A stretch of 64,000 nucleotides of DNA, from contig NZ_SMSK01000001.1 of assembly GCF_004354985.1 (NCBI RefSeq), positions 1,054,001 to 1,118,000 of the forward strand, in the 5' to 3' direction. The notes under the pieces were generated by a model. The model had not been told where the DNA came from and did no database searches. It saw only the letters and a list, made by a program, of their open reading frames with translations. This document shows positions 47,191-56,346 of this stretch, one piece after another; position 1 is the first letter of the stretch, and each line of letters opens with the position of its first letter. Origin of the DNA: Segetibacter sp. 3557_3. Lineage in GTDB: Bacteria > Bacteroidota > Bacteroidia > Chitinophagales > Chitinophagaceae. The translations under genes and the position numbers were made by a program.

Positions 47191-47751
47191 ATGTAAGATT
47201 GTGAGATGATTGATAAAGATGATAAAATCCGGCTATAGGTTGTCTTTGGCCCTGATTTGCTTGATAAAAGCACACAATACTGCCCCGGTTTGTACCACAA
47301 AACTACAGCGTATTTGTCCATTAGCCTATTAAATTCCGTTTAAAAGGTAAGAAGAAATCCTTATATTCCACAGCTATTTTCAATTCAGCTATAATGATTA
47401 AGGGCAATAGGTATCAACTTATTAAGTGCCAGGCATTATGCCCTAAGTCGCGCTCGTCATCCAGGGTTTCCGCTTATTAAACGACATTTCTTACACAATC
47501 GTATTTATCCCCCAAAAATGTTGTCAATTAAAGTTCCTAAGTTTGAACCCAAACCCTTTGGTTAATCTTCCGACCATTCAATTAACTTTTTCGAAGACCT
47601 TAATACCTCGCGACCTAAACAAGAAAACTACCCTAATAAGTAGACACCCCTTTAGCCCCGTGCCCCGCTTGTCAAATGAGAGTCGCCATTGGGAAATTGC
47701 AACCTTATATTCTTTCTGATCAGCAGCAAATCTTTATATCTTGGTTCCTGC
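47191..47751. other. Divergent intergenic region
   Basis: About 560 bp between two divergent genes. It holds the candidate -7 box at 47298-47305 (minus) and presumably a promoter for the propeller kinase; no gene or repeat copy is seen. Confidence 0.5.
47298..47305 (-). promoter_or_regulatory. Candidate -7 box for the T9SS protein at 46240
   Basis: TAGTTTTG on the minus strand matches TAnnTTTG exactly and would give a leader of about 100 bases. A good -33 element at 19-21 bp is not evident. Confidence 0.4.
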
Positions 47752-50700
47752 ATGGTAACGAGACTACTATACCTTCTGCTGTTGCCGAACCTCCTGAGCG
47801 CACAGTTTCTTTTTACTAACCTGAAACCGGAAGACGGGCTTTCCTCCCGGGAAGCAAGATGCACTTACACCGACAGCGAAGGTTACGTATGGATCGGAAC
47901 CGAAAACGGCCTGAACCGCTACGATGGCAGTCACTTCAGAACCTGGAACCACCAGCACACGGAGTACCCTCCCTCGCTAGGTACGGCCATTTACACCATC
48001 CTCGAACACAACAATGACGAATTGTGGTTTGGCACGAATTCCGGCGCAGGCATATACTCAAAGAGTAAAAATGCCTTTCGCGAACTTCCCGTTAAGACCA
48101 CCCACCCGGTAAAGTCAACCGTAATAAAGCTTTTAAAAGACAAGTCAGGCACTACCTGGATGGCGACCGGGCGCGGACTCTTCATCTACGCTCAAAGCGC
48201 TTTTGTAAATGCAGCGGAAAGATACCCTCACCTGAAAGCACTTGATACCGCGCTTATTCTTCAGGGTTCCATTGCTTACGACCCTGTTCGCGATTACCTC
48301 TGGGTGGGTACGCCAAAAGGCCTGTTCTGCATAGATCTGCATAAACAACAATTGTATTCGGCAAACAACAATCCTTATCGCTGGCCCATATTTGTTCAGG
48401 CCCAGGTACTTTCCATTGCCTTAAATCGCAGTGGCAGCATAGCCGTTAGCACATTAAGCGATCACGGACTATTGTTTTACGACTTCAAAACGAATCATTT
48501 TGAAGAAACCCCCATCATCAACAACAATAACCTTTGGAACCTAAAAGACGGTTGCAATACCCTGTTCTACGACTCAGACAATCGTTTGTGGATATCTACC
48601 CACCGGTATACTTCATTTATCCGGCTGGCAGATGGCCGATTTGAAAATATAGCGTATAACCGCGACATGCCTTATTCGATTGCCTATGGCTTTTTTTACG
48701 ATGCGTTCCAGGATAAATTCGGCAACATCTGGCTGTCAACAATTAATGGCGTTAGCAAACTTGAGCCGCAGAACTTTCTGCTGAATATTATCAAATCGCC
48801 CACCTACCCCTACTTCCTGTCCGTAGAATTTGGAAACATCAATGCATTCGCAACAGATAAGGCAGGCAATTATTGGCTCGGAAAAATGGATGGGCTCGTA
48901 AAATACGCCACCCCTAACAAAACCTTCACTCATTTTTCACCCACATCCAATATCTACTGGAACGAATTATTTGACCTGAAGTGGATCAACAACAAGTTGT
49001 GGTGCGGCAGTAGTCATGGCATCTGGATCCTGGATCCGGCGACAGGACGGTTTACGGCATTTGGCTTTAAAAACGACATGGAGCGTTTTAGCGGGCCCAT
49101 TTCGTGGATCCGGGAAGACCAGCGTGGTTTTGTATGGTTCGGAATATGGAACTCGGGCGTGTTCAGGTTTGATCCAGCCAGCAAAACCTGTATACAGTTC
49201 AACGGATCCAGCCCAAAATGGGGAGACATGAACATGAAGCGAAGTTTTGCTTGCCTTGAAACAAGTGATGGTCATATCTGGGTAAGTGGATCTTCCGATG
49301 GTGTACGCATATTTGATCCGAAAACCGAAATTTTCCGCGGGCCGGTCGACCCAAGGCTTACAAACATAAGTGTGTACTCAATGGCTGACCACAATGGTGG
49401 CATCTGGTTAAGTACCCCTTCCAAACTGCTGAAATGCACCTATTCCGGAAAAGTTGTTGACTCGGTAACGGAAACGGAAGGACTGCCTCCTTACAGGCTC
49501 TCCGACCTTTGTGTAGATAGTAAAAATCGCTTGTGGGGTGTATCCCGCGAAGGTTTGTATTGCATCGATCTGGGAACAAATGCCGTCTCGAAGGTAAATG
49601 TCAAAGCCACATTCTCGTTTAACGATCACTGGAACAGCCTTGTTCAACAGGGTGATACCCTGTATGCTGCAATGCTGGATCACCTCGTGGTAATCGACAG
49701 CCGCAAGTACCGGCAACATCAACAGCCCTCAGCACCACTCATTTCCGGTTTCCGGGTATTCCAGGATGAGAAACCTTTCGACAAAAATAAAGTGATACAA
49801 TTGAGCTTTCAGCAGAATCATTTTTCATTCGACTTTTCCTCGCCTAATCACAACGATTTACCCGACCTGCAATACGCGTACAAACTGGAAGGCTTCGACA
49901 AAGACTGGAATTATTGTGAGCGGAATCAAACGGCCACCTATACCAATGTACCCGCGGGCAAGTACGTCTTCAAAGTAAAAAGCAGCGAGGGCACGAGGAA
50001 CACCGGCGCCTTGATTACAGCCATCTCAATTACAGTACGGCCTCCCTTCTATCAAACCTGGTGGTTTGCAGGCATCGTTCTTTTGTTACTGCTGGTGCTG
50101 GCCTGGCAATTTTACAAATGGCGAAAAAAAGTAAAACTCCGGCGCAATGTTAATACCACCATCGACTACTTCGCAAATTCGATCTACGGCGAAAATTCAG
50201 TCAACGAAATCTGCTGGGATATTGCCCGTAACTGTATTTCCCAGCTCCAGTTTGAGGATTGCGTGGTGTACCTGCTCGACAAAGAAACAAACAAGCTAGT
50301 ACAAAAAGCTGCTTACGGGCCCAAGAACCCTAGGGGGCATGAGATCATCAACCCTATCATGATCGACATTGGTAAAGGCATCGTTGGCACCGTTGCGGAA
50401 ACGGGTAAACCGCTGATGATCGGCGACACTACGGTTGATGAAAGATATATTGTCGACGACGAAAGCCGGTGCTCTGAGCTTGCTGTTCCAATCATGCATG
50501 ATCAGCAGGTAATCGGCATCATCGACTCGGAACACAGTAAAAAGCATTTTTTTACAGAGGATCACCTGAAAGCCCTCACCACTATAGCTTCCATTAGTGC
50601 AAACAAAATAGCTGAGGCGCAGGCCGAAGCTTCCGTAAAACACAACGAGCTCAAATTGCTTGAAATTAATAAGCTGCTTGCCGAAAGTCAGTTGATGGCA

Positions 50701-51327
50701 CTACGTGCACAGATGAACCCCCATTTTGTATTCAATTGCCTCAACAGTATACAGGAATGTATCGTTACCGAAAAATATGCTGACGCCAGTAAATACCTGA
50801 ACAAATTCTCCAAGTTGTTTCGAATGGTGCTCAATAATTCCGGGAAAGACATGGTAACGGTCGAGGAAGAAATTGAAGTACTGCAGTTGTATCTCGAATT
50901 GGAAAAAATGCGTTTCGAACAAAGCTTCAGTTATGCAATCAACATCGATCCCGAGCTCGACACGGATATACTTGTACCCTCGATGTTATTACAACCCTAT
51001 GTCGAAAATGCGTTATGGCACGGCCTCATGCACAAAGAAGGTGAGCGCCAGTTGCGTATATGTTTCATTAAAAAAGACGAGGACCTGTTCCAGTGTATTA
51101 TCGACGATAATGGAATAGGCAGGAAAAGATCTTACGCGCTTAAACAGCAACAAAGCAAAGCAAAACGGCATGAGTCCAAAGGATTAAAGATTTCCGAGGA
51201 TCGGCTCAATGTATTACAACGACAAAATAATCATGCGCGTTTCGAAATCATCGACAAATACGACGAAGACGGAACTCCCACCGGAACAAAGGTGGTGGTT
51301 GAACTATCTGCTTTTTTAAAAAGCTAA
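47752..51327 (+). CDS. Reg_prop/Y_Y_Y/GAF/LytS-type hybrid sensor histidine kinase
   Basis: A 1191-residue membrane kinase. The start at 47752 gives a signal peptide (MVTRLLYLLLLPNLLSAQ). A periplasmic two-component-regulator propeller (about 18-660; GYVWIGTENGLNRYDG, GNIWLSTINGVSKLE, GGIWLSTPSKLLKC) and a Y_Y_Y domain (about 690-765, ending YTNVPAGKYVFKVKSS) precede one membrane helix (WWFAGIVLLLLLVLAWQFY, about 775-793). The cytoplasmic part has a GAF domain (about 805-955; GKGIVGTVAETGKPLMIGD) and a His_kinase domain with His991 in MNPHFVFNCLNSI and N box LQPYVENALWHGL. A LytTR regulator follows after 11 bp, so this is a complete system. Propeller kinases of this kind often sense oligosaccharides in the phylum. 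Confidence 0.9.
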   Translation: MVTRLLYLLLLPNLLSAQFLFTNLKPEDGLSSREARCTYTDSEGYVWIGTENGLNRYDGSHFRTWNHQHTEYPPSLGTAIYTILEHNNDELWFGTNSGAGIYSKSKNAFRELPVKTTHPVKSTVIKLLKDKSGTTWMATGRGLFIYAQSAFVNAAERYPHLKALDTALILQGSIAYDPVRDYLWVGTPKGLFCIDLHKQQLYSANNNPYRWPIFVQAQVLSIALNRSGSIAVSTLSDHGLLFYDFKTNHFEETPIINNNNLWNLKDGCNTLFYDSDNRLWISTHRYTSFIRLADGRFENIAYNRDMPYSIAYGFFYDAFQDKFGNIWLSTINGVSKLEPQNFLLNIIKSPTYPYFLSVEFGNINAFATDKAGNYWLGKMDGLVKYATPNKTFTHFSPTSNIYWNELFDLKWINNKLWCGSSHGIWILDPATGRFTAFGFKNDMERFSGPISWIREDQRGFVWFGIWNSGVFRFDPASKTCIQFNGSSPKWGDMNMKRSFACLETSDGHIWVSGSSDGVRIFDPKTEIFRGPVDPRLTNISVYSMADHNGGIWLSTPSKLLKCTYSGKVVDSVTETEGLPPYRLSDLCVDSKNRLWGVSREGLYCIDLGTNAVSKVNVKATFSFNDHWNSLVQQGDTLYAAMLDHLVVIDSRKYRQHQQPSAPLISGFRVFQDEKPFDKNKVIQLSFQQNHFSFDFSSPNHNDLPDLQYAYKLEGFDKDWNYCERNQTATYTNVPAGKYVFKVKSSEGTRNTGALITAISITVRPPFYQTWWFAGIVLLLLLVLAWQFYKWRKKVKLRRNVNTTIDYFANSIYGENSVNEICWDIARNCISQLQFEDCVVYLLDKETNKLVQKAAYGPKNPRGHEIINPIMIDIGKGIVGTVAETGKPLMIGDTTVDERYIVDDESRCSELAVPIMHDQQVIGIIDSEHSKKHFFTEDHLKALTTIASISANKIAEAQAEASVKHNELKLLEINKLLAESQLMALRAQMNPHFVFNCLNSIQECIVTEKYADASKYLNKFSKLFRMVLNNSGKDMVTVEEEIEVLQLYLELEKMRFEQSFSYAINIDPELDTDILVPSMLLQPYVENALWHGLMHKEGERQLRICFIKKDEDLFQCIIDDNGIGRKRSYALKQQQSKAKRHESKGLKISEDRLNVLQRQNNHARFEIIDKYDEDGTPTGTKVVVELSAFLKS

Positions 51328-51338
51328 AAACAACGATT

Positions 51339-52091
51339 ATGATAAAGGCCCTGATTGTTGACGACGAGTTGAAGGCGAGGAACATCCTGCACCACTACAT
51401 GGTCAACTTTATACCTGAAATTACAGAAATCCGGCAAGCCGATTCGGTCGATGCGGCATTGCATGTGATGGAAACCTATCAGCCATCAATTGTTTTTCTC
51501 GACGTTGAAATGCCCAACAAAAACGGATTTGATCTATTGGTCTCATTGAAAGAACCCGAGTTCGATGTCATTTTTACAACCGCTTATAACCAGTATGCCA
51601 TACAGGCTATCCGCTTTAGTGCCTTAGACTACCTGCTTAAGCCGGTTGACCCCGATGAACTCCGTGCTGCGGTAATTCGGCACCAGGAGAAACACGAGTC
51701 CGTTCAGCTGAAAAAAAAGCTGTTCGAAAACCTGGTCACCAACATGGAAAAGAAAGAGATCAGGGACTTCAAAATAGCAGTACCCTCAACAGAAGGGGTG
51801 CACTTTTTTATGATTGACGATATTTTGCGCCTCGAAGCCGACCGGAGTTATACCCACATACACTTAGTAGCAAAAAAACCTTTCCTGGCCAGCAAAACCC
51901 TAAAGCATTTTGAAGAAATGCTGGAAGAATTTTATTTCATCCGCACACATAAATCACACCTGGTAAATCCCCGCCACATCAGCAGGATGACCAGTGATCA
52001 CGAGAGTCTTGTTCTCTCTGATGGCAGTAAAGTAGAGGTTTCGCGCCGGAAAAAAGAGGAGGTCATGCAACAACTCAATCTCAGGTCGTAG
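51339..52091 (+). CDS. LytTR-family response regulator, partner of the upstream kinase
   Basis: A 250-residue regulator: receiver domain with Asp8/Asp9 and phospho-acceptor Asp55 in IVFLDVEMPN, Lys100 in DYLLKPVD, then a LytTR DNA-binding domain (about 145-248; VHFFMIDDILRLEADRSYTH, FYFIRTHKSHLVNPRHI). It begins 11 bp after the kinase stop, so the two are translationally linked in one operon. DNA targets cannot be told. Confidence 0.92.
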   Translation: MIKALIVDDELKARNILHHYMVNFIPEITEIRQADSVDAALHVMETYQPSIVFLDVEMPNKNGFDLLVSLKEPEFDVIFTTAYNQYAIQAIRFSALDYLLKPVDPDELRAAVIRHQEKHESVQLKKKLFENLVTNMEKKEIRDFKIAVPSTEGVHFFMIDDILRLEADRSYTHIHLVAKKPFLASKTLKHFEEMLEEFYFIRTHKSHLVNPRHISRMTSDHESLVLSDGSKVEVSRRKKEEVMQQLNLRS

Positions 52092-52183
52092 CAACCATTC
52101 GTTGTTTCAAACCAACCATTAGATTACTGCTTTTGACTATTACTGCAGCAGGTGCTTGCTTTACACTTCGAACACAGATTTGT

Positions 52184-52243
52184 CTTTTTATGGACCCGGC
52201 AGCATGGCATTGGGCGACCCCGGTTGCGTCGCACTCTTGTACT
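52184..52243 (-). repeat. Dispersed intergenic repeat, copy g
   Basis: On the minus strand it starts GTACAAGAGTGCGACGCAAC and ends CTGCCGGGTCCATAAAAAGA. It lies between the LytTR regulator and the next small gene. Confidence 0.6.
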
Positions 52244-52298
52244 GTATATCCATAATGAGCAAATAACAGTGCGCCACGATTCATCATAAGGCAAGCAT

Positions 52299-52655
52299 AT
52301 GCACACGCTATTACTTTACATAAACATTATTGTGTTAACCATAGGTTTAACCTTCCTGCTCCTGCTGGCACAATTGCCGGCGGTTAAGAAGTTAAACTAT
52401 CTCTCAGGCAGATACTGGAACAAAAAATACCTTCAATCAAACGCGATGGTGTTGTCGGTTACACCAACAGGGCGCTATATCAATATGAAGTACCAGGTAA
52501 CCATTCAGGTGCAGGTTATGCCGGATAAAGGAAAAAACTTTGTGGTTGAAATCAGGTCGCTATACTCAATGAACGATCTCAAAGCCATTCAAACAGGCAG
52601 TTACGTACGGGTTAAATATAATCCGGCAAATACAAAAGATGCATTTTTAATCTAA
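52299..52655 (+). CDS. Small membrane protein, DUF3592-like
   Basis: A 118-residue protein with one N-terminal membrane helix (LLLYINIIVLTIGLTFLLLL) and a strand-rich soluble domain (NAMVLSVTPTGRYINMKYQV, GSYVRVKYNPANTKDAFLI) that resembles the DUF3592 fold, in which YNPxNP-like ends are common. Function is unknown. It is not linked to the LytTR operon because a repeat and 200 bp intervene. The repeat array begins just after its stop. Confidence 0.65.
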   Translation: MHTLLLYINIIVLTIGLTFLLLLAQLPAVKKLNYLSGRYWNKKYLQSNAMVLSVTPTGRYINMKYQVTIQVQVMPDKGKNFVVEIRSLYSMNDLKAIQTGSYVRVKYNPANTKDAFLI

Positions 52656-52659
52656 CGAT

Positions 52660-53600
52660 CATCATTGCGCGGCAATCGTCATTGCAATCGCAGTCCCCGT
52701 CATTGCAAGCGCAGCGAAGCAATCCCTTAGTAATGATGAATGATGAAGTACGAATGATGAATGAAATACCCTGCATACTTCGTCATTATAATCGCAGCCC
52801 TCGTCATTGCGAGCGCAGCGAAGCAATCCCTAGTAATGATGAATGATGAAGTATGAATGAAATACCCTGCATACTTCGTCATTAAGCGCGCAGCATGCTG
52901 TTCGTCATTGCGAGCGCGATCCCCAGCATTGCGAGCGCAGCGAAGCAATCCCTTAGTAATGATGAATGATGAAGTATGAATGAAATACCCTGCATACTTC
53001 GTCATTAAGCGCGCAGCATGCTGTTCGTCATTGCGAGCGCAGCGAAGCAATCCCTAGTAATGATGAATGATGAAGTATGAATGATGAATGAAATACCCTG
53101 CATACTTCGTCATTAAGCGCGCAGCATGCTGTTCGTCATTGCGAGCGCAGCGAAGCAATCCCTAGTTGTAGCATCGCTAACTCAACCGCAGCAATCGTCA
53201 TTACAATCGCAGCCCTCGTCATTGCGAGCGCAGCGAAGCAATCCTCGTCATTGCGAGCGTAGCGAAGCAATCCCATGTTGTAGCATCGCTAACTCAATCT
53301 CAGCAATCGTCATTGTAATCGCAGTCCCCGTCATTGCGCTCGCGATCCCCAGCATTGCGAGCGCAGCGAAGCAATCCTCGTCATTGCGAGCGCAGCGAAG
53401 CAATCCTCGTCATTGCGAGCGCAGCGAAGCAATCCCATGTTGTAGCATCGCTAACTCAACCGCAGCAATCGTCATTGCAATCGCAGTCCTCGTCATTGCG
53501 AGCGTAGCGAAGCAATCCCATGTTGTAGCATCGCTAACTCAATCTCAGCAATCGTCATTGCAATCGCAGTCCCCGTCGTTGCGAGTGCAGCGAAGCAATC
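52660..53600. repeat. Array of about a dozen GCGAGCGCAGCGAAGCAATC repeats
   Basis: The core CATTGCGAGCGCAGCGAAGC followed by AATCCC recurs at about 52699, 52801, 52926, 53026, 53135, 53217, 53247, 53350, 53380, 53410, 53494 and 53577, with small changes (GCGAGCGTAGCG, GCAAGCGCAGCG). Between the cores are two further repeated linkers: one with TAGTAATGATGAATGATGAA and TACCCTGCATACTTCGTCAT, the other with TGTTGTAGCATCGCTAACTC. Open frames across it translate to HCERSEAI repeats and are not genes. This core is a known kind of dispersed repeat; the density is what stands out. Confidence 0.93.
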
Positions 53601-53767
53601 TTCGAAAATATATGATTAATAAACTTTCTTCCGGTATTATAAGGCCGAGCAGATGTTAAATCCAGCAACAATTTAAATTGAATTACTTCAAATTAAACAG
53701 CAATTGCGCATACGTTTAATTCGAATTTACCATTTGTTCTTTCACACTCACCGCTTGCTGTTTAGAA

Positions 53768-53798
53768 TTGCAACGACATAACCTGCGAAATAGCTTTA
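53768..53798 (+). promoter_or_regulatory. Promoter of the lipoprotein gene at 53840
   Basis: TTG at 53768-53770, then 20 bp, then TAGCTTTA at 53791-53798 (one mismatch to TAnnTTTG). The leader that follows is A-rich (ATAAATAAAAATTCAAATAA), typical of well-translated genes in the phylum. The layout fits Bacteroidetes sigma-ABfr promoters. Confidence 0.6.
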
Positions 53799-53839
53799 CA
53801 TCATAAATAAAAATTCAAATAAATAGAAAAAGAAAAAAA

Positions 53840-54676
53840 ATGAAAAAGTCAAACTTTAAAATTACATCATTAATTACAATCGCCTTTGCATTTGCACTTA
53901 CTTCGTGCTCAAAAGACTATCTGAACAATACTGGCAGGGCATCCGATGAAAGCTTAGTTACCGGTACATCCGAAAACATTACCACTGGTCCTATCACGCT
54001 TAGTCCTAAGTTATCCAAGCATGGCGAGACCACCTTAACTTACACGGCATTATTACAATTATCACAGGTTAGCTATAATGCCAACAATCACACTGCTTAT
54101 TCAATCGTTAACCAGAATGGTAAGACAAGTCATATCGCTACGACTTATTACCAGGGGAATATCACCGGCAGATTTGTATACCAATTGAATGCTCAAGGCC
54201 TGGCGGCGAGCATCCGGGCAGAAAAGTTATATAACGGTGAATGGCAACTTTATTGGGAGGACACTTATACGTATAACGCTTTGAAACAATTAATCAAAAT
54301 TTCCAGCAATAGCGGTCATTACGATTTTGTTTATGATGCAAATGGCGACTTGTCCAACATTAAATATACCAACTGGCAAAACAAATTAATCATGGAAACC
54401 ATTTTCTGGTATCAGGTGGGTGGGCCGTTTATTGCCGACAAAAACAGGATAAATCCTGAAGACATTTGGGTTGATCCATACCTACGTATCTATGGCAAGT
54501 TCAGGAATCATCTACCAAAGCGTATCAAGCATTCTAATTTTAATCCCAACGGCGAAAAAACGGATTATAAATATGAATACGTACTTGATGCCAATGGATA
54601 CATTAAAACGCAAAAGAAAATTGATGCACTTACAAATGTTTTGGTCGAAACAAAGCCATTTGAATACATACAATAA
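53840..54676 (+). CDS. Putative lipoprotein with YD-like repeats
   Basis: A 278-residue protein with a lipoprotein signal (MKKSNFKITSLITIAFAFAL, lipobox LTSC with Cys23). The body has repeats of the kind YTYNALKQLIKISSNSGHYD, FVYDANGDLSNIKYTNW and YEYVLDANGYIKTQKKID, resembling YD/RHS-like or DUF4595-like strands. Function is unknown. The gene is more A/T-rich than its neighbours and uses AAA, AAT and ATT codons heavily, which suggests a different origin. It lies directly after the repeat array, has its own promoter at 53768 and a terminator at 54699. Confidence 0.75.
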   Translation: MKKSNFKITSLITIAFAFALTSCSKDYLNNTGRASDESLVTGTSENITTGPITLSPKLSKHGETTLTYTALLQLSQVSYNANNHTAYSIVNQNGKTSHIATTYYQGNITGRFVYQLNAQGLAASIRAEKLYNGEWQLYWEDTYTYNALKQLIKISSNSGHYDFVYDANGDLSNIKYTNWQNKLIMETIFWYQVGGPFIADKNRINPEDIWVDPYLRIYGKFRNHLPKRIKHSNFNPNGEKTDYKYEYVLDANGYIKTQKKIDALTNVLVETKPFEYIQ

Positions 54677-54698
54677 ACCCTCAAATCTCATCAAAGAG

Positions 54699-54727
54699 GC
54701 CTCCAGCTATGGAGGCTTTTTTTGTTT
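54699..54727 (+). terminator. Rho-independent terminator
   Basis: Hairpin GCCTCC / GGAGGC with loop AGCTAT, followed by TTTTTTTG. Confidence 0.82.
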
Positions 54728-54794
54728 TGTTTGATACCGTTCACGGGTTGCTTTAAAGTTTAAGACTGTACATTTGAACGCTAATAAGTGATGC

Positions 54795-56294
54795 ATGCAA
54801 AATACTTTACTGTCCTTTACCGGAGTTACCATCCGCCCGGTTGGTGGCAGGTCTTTTACCAACATTAGTCTCGATGTAAATAATCAGGAGCACCTTGCGG
54901 TAGTCGGACAAAACGAGCCGCTGAAAAATGCTTTGCTGGATGCAATTGCCGGAACAGCGAACATTGTAAGTGGTAAAACAAAATATCCTTTCTACAAAGA
55001 TTACCTGACTGCAAACACCCTTACCGACCCATTGCTGTCGCCACATAAGTTGTTTGCTGTGGTATCGGGGAAACATAGCTTTCGCACGTTATCCAATACC
55101 AGCGACTTTTACTACCAACAACGTTTTAACTCAACTGACTCGGAAAACGCTTTGAAGGTTTCAGAATTCCTGAATACAGTTAAATACTATGACCAGCATG
55201 CACACTGGACTGTAAAGCGCACCATTGAAAAACTGCACCTTGAGCCATTGCTCGACGAAGAGCTCATCAAACTATCTAATGGGGAGACAAAAAGAGTGAT
55301 GATTGCAGCAGCAGTTTTACGCAACCCCGTTTTATTGCTGCTGAGTAATCCGTTAACCGGCCTGGATGTTGGCTCAAGGGCCGAGATACTAAAGCTCATT
55401 GATGAAATCGCCAATTCAGGCATAACCGTAGTAATATTTACATCGGGAACCGAGCTTCCTACATGTATACGGCAGGCAGTTGTGGCCAACCCGGATAATA
55501 CCATTACTAAAATTCCAATAAGTGAGCTAAAAGCCGAAGCACCTGTTAATAGCCAAGAACCGCCGAACGAACAGGAGATTGCAGACCTCCTATCTATACA
55601 AAAGATGCCCCGGTTTGAACAAATCGTGTTGATGAACAACGTGTCAATCCGATATGGTGAAAACGTTATTCTTGATGGGGTGAGCTGGACCATAAAGCAG
55701 GGCGAACGCTGGGCGCTGCTGGGGCACAACGGCGCAGGTAAGTCTACCCTTCTGAGTCTCATAAATGGCGACAACCCGCAAGCGTTTGCAAACGACATTA
55801 TACTCTTCGACAGGAAAAAGGGTTCAGGCGAAAGTATTTGGGACATCAAGAAGAAAATAGGCTTTTTCTCTTCGGAGCTATACCAATATTTTCCGGGCGA
55901 AACGAACTGCCTGCACGCCGTAGAGTCTGGTTTCCACGATACGATAGGTTTATTCAAACCGAGTAATCCATCCACGGCAGCGATCTCCCTCAGGTGGATG
56001 AAACTATTAGGTATCTCCGGCCTTGCTGAGAAACGCCTAAGGCAGATTTCGTTAGTAGAACAGCGACTTTGCCTGCTTGCAAGAGCGTTGGTAAAAAGCC
56101 CGGTACTTCTTATCCTCGACGAGCCCTGCCAGGGTTTTGAACCCTATCAACAAACTTTTTTTCGCAACCTGGTCGACACAATTTGCCGGGTACGGAACAT
56201 TACACTGGTTTATGTAACCCATTACCAGGAAGAGTTGCCGGAGAGTATAACGAAAACCTTGCGGCTTGCAAAAGGAAAGATTGTTGATGAATAA
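54795..56294 (+). CDS. ModF-like twin-ATPase ABC protein with degenerate first half
   Basis: A 499-residue protein of two fused ABC ATPase domains, resembling E. coli ModF (PhrA) in length and in the second-half sequence (GDNPQAFANDIILFDRKKGS, ESIWDIKKKIGFFSS). NBD1 (about 5-245): the Walker A position is GQNEPLKN (38-45) instead of GxxGxGKS, Walker B reads VLLLLSNP (179-186) instead of LLDEP, but its signature LSNGE (160-164) is good. NBD2 (about 277-497): Walker A GHNGAGKST (310-318) and Walker B LLILDEP (438-444) are intact, but the signature is ISLVEQ (418-423). So only one composite ATP site looks functional. It has no membrane segments and no permease gene nearby. Role in transport or elsewhere is unproven. 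Confidence 0.85.
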   Translation: MQNTLLSFTGVTIRPVGGRSFTNISLDVNNQEHLAVVGQNEPLKNALLDAIAGTANIVSGKTKYPFYKDYLTANTLTDPLLSPHKLFAVVSGKHSFRTLSNTSDFYYQQRFNSTDSENALKVSEFLNTVKYYDQHAHWTVKRTIEKLHLEPLLDEELIKLSNGETKRVMIAAAVLRNPVLLLLSNPLTGLDVGSRAEILKLIDEIANSGITVVIFTSGTELPTCIRQAVVANPDNTITKIPISELKAEAPVNSQEPPNEQEIADLLSIQKMPRFEQIVLMNNVSIRYGENVILDGVSWTIKQGERWALLGHNGAGKSTLLSLINGDNPQAFANDIILFDRKKGSGESIWDIKKKIGFFSSELYQYFPGETNCLHAVESGFHDTIGLFKPSNPSTAAISLRWMKLLGISGLAEKRLRQISLVEQRLCLLARALVKSPVLLILDEPCQGFEPYQQTFFRNLVDTICRVRNITLVYVTHYQEELPESITKTLRLAKGKIVDE

Positions 56295-56346
56295 GGCTTG
56301 TGTTAGCAGGTACTACTACAAACCAGGTCTGCCACTTATACACCAA

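Noticed and set aside
52727-53050. Minus-strand open frame of 107 codons in the repeat array
   Set aside because: It is only translated repeat sequence, with no independent protein signal.
52660-53600. Possible CRISPR array
   Set aside because: Repeat spacing is irregular, the intervening segments are themselves repeated, and no cas genes are present.
53126-53659. Plus-strand open frame of 177 codons (HCERSEAI-type product)
   Set aside because: A well-known artefact of translating the GCGAGCGCAGCGAAGC repeat.
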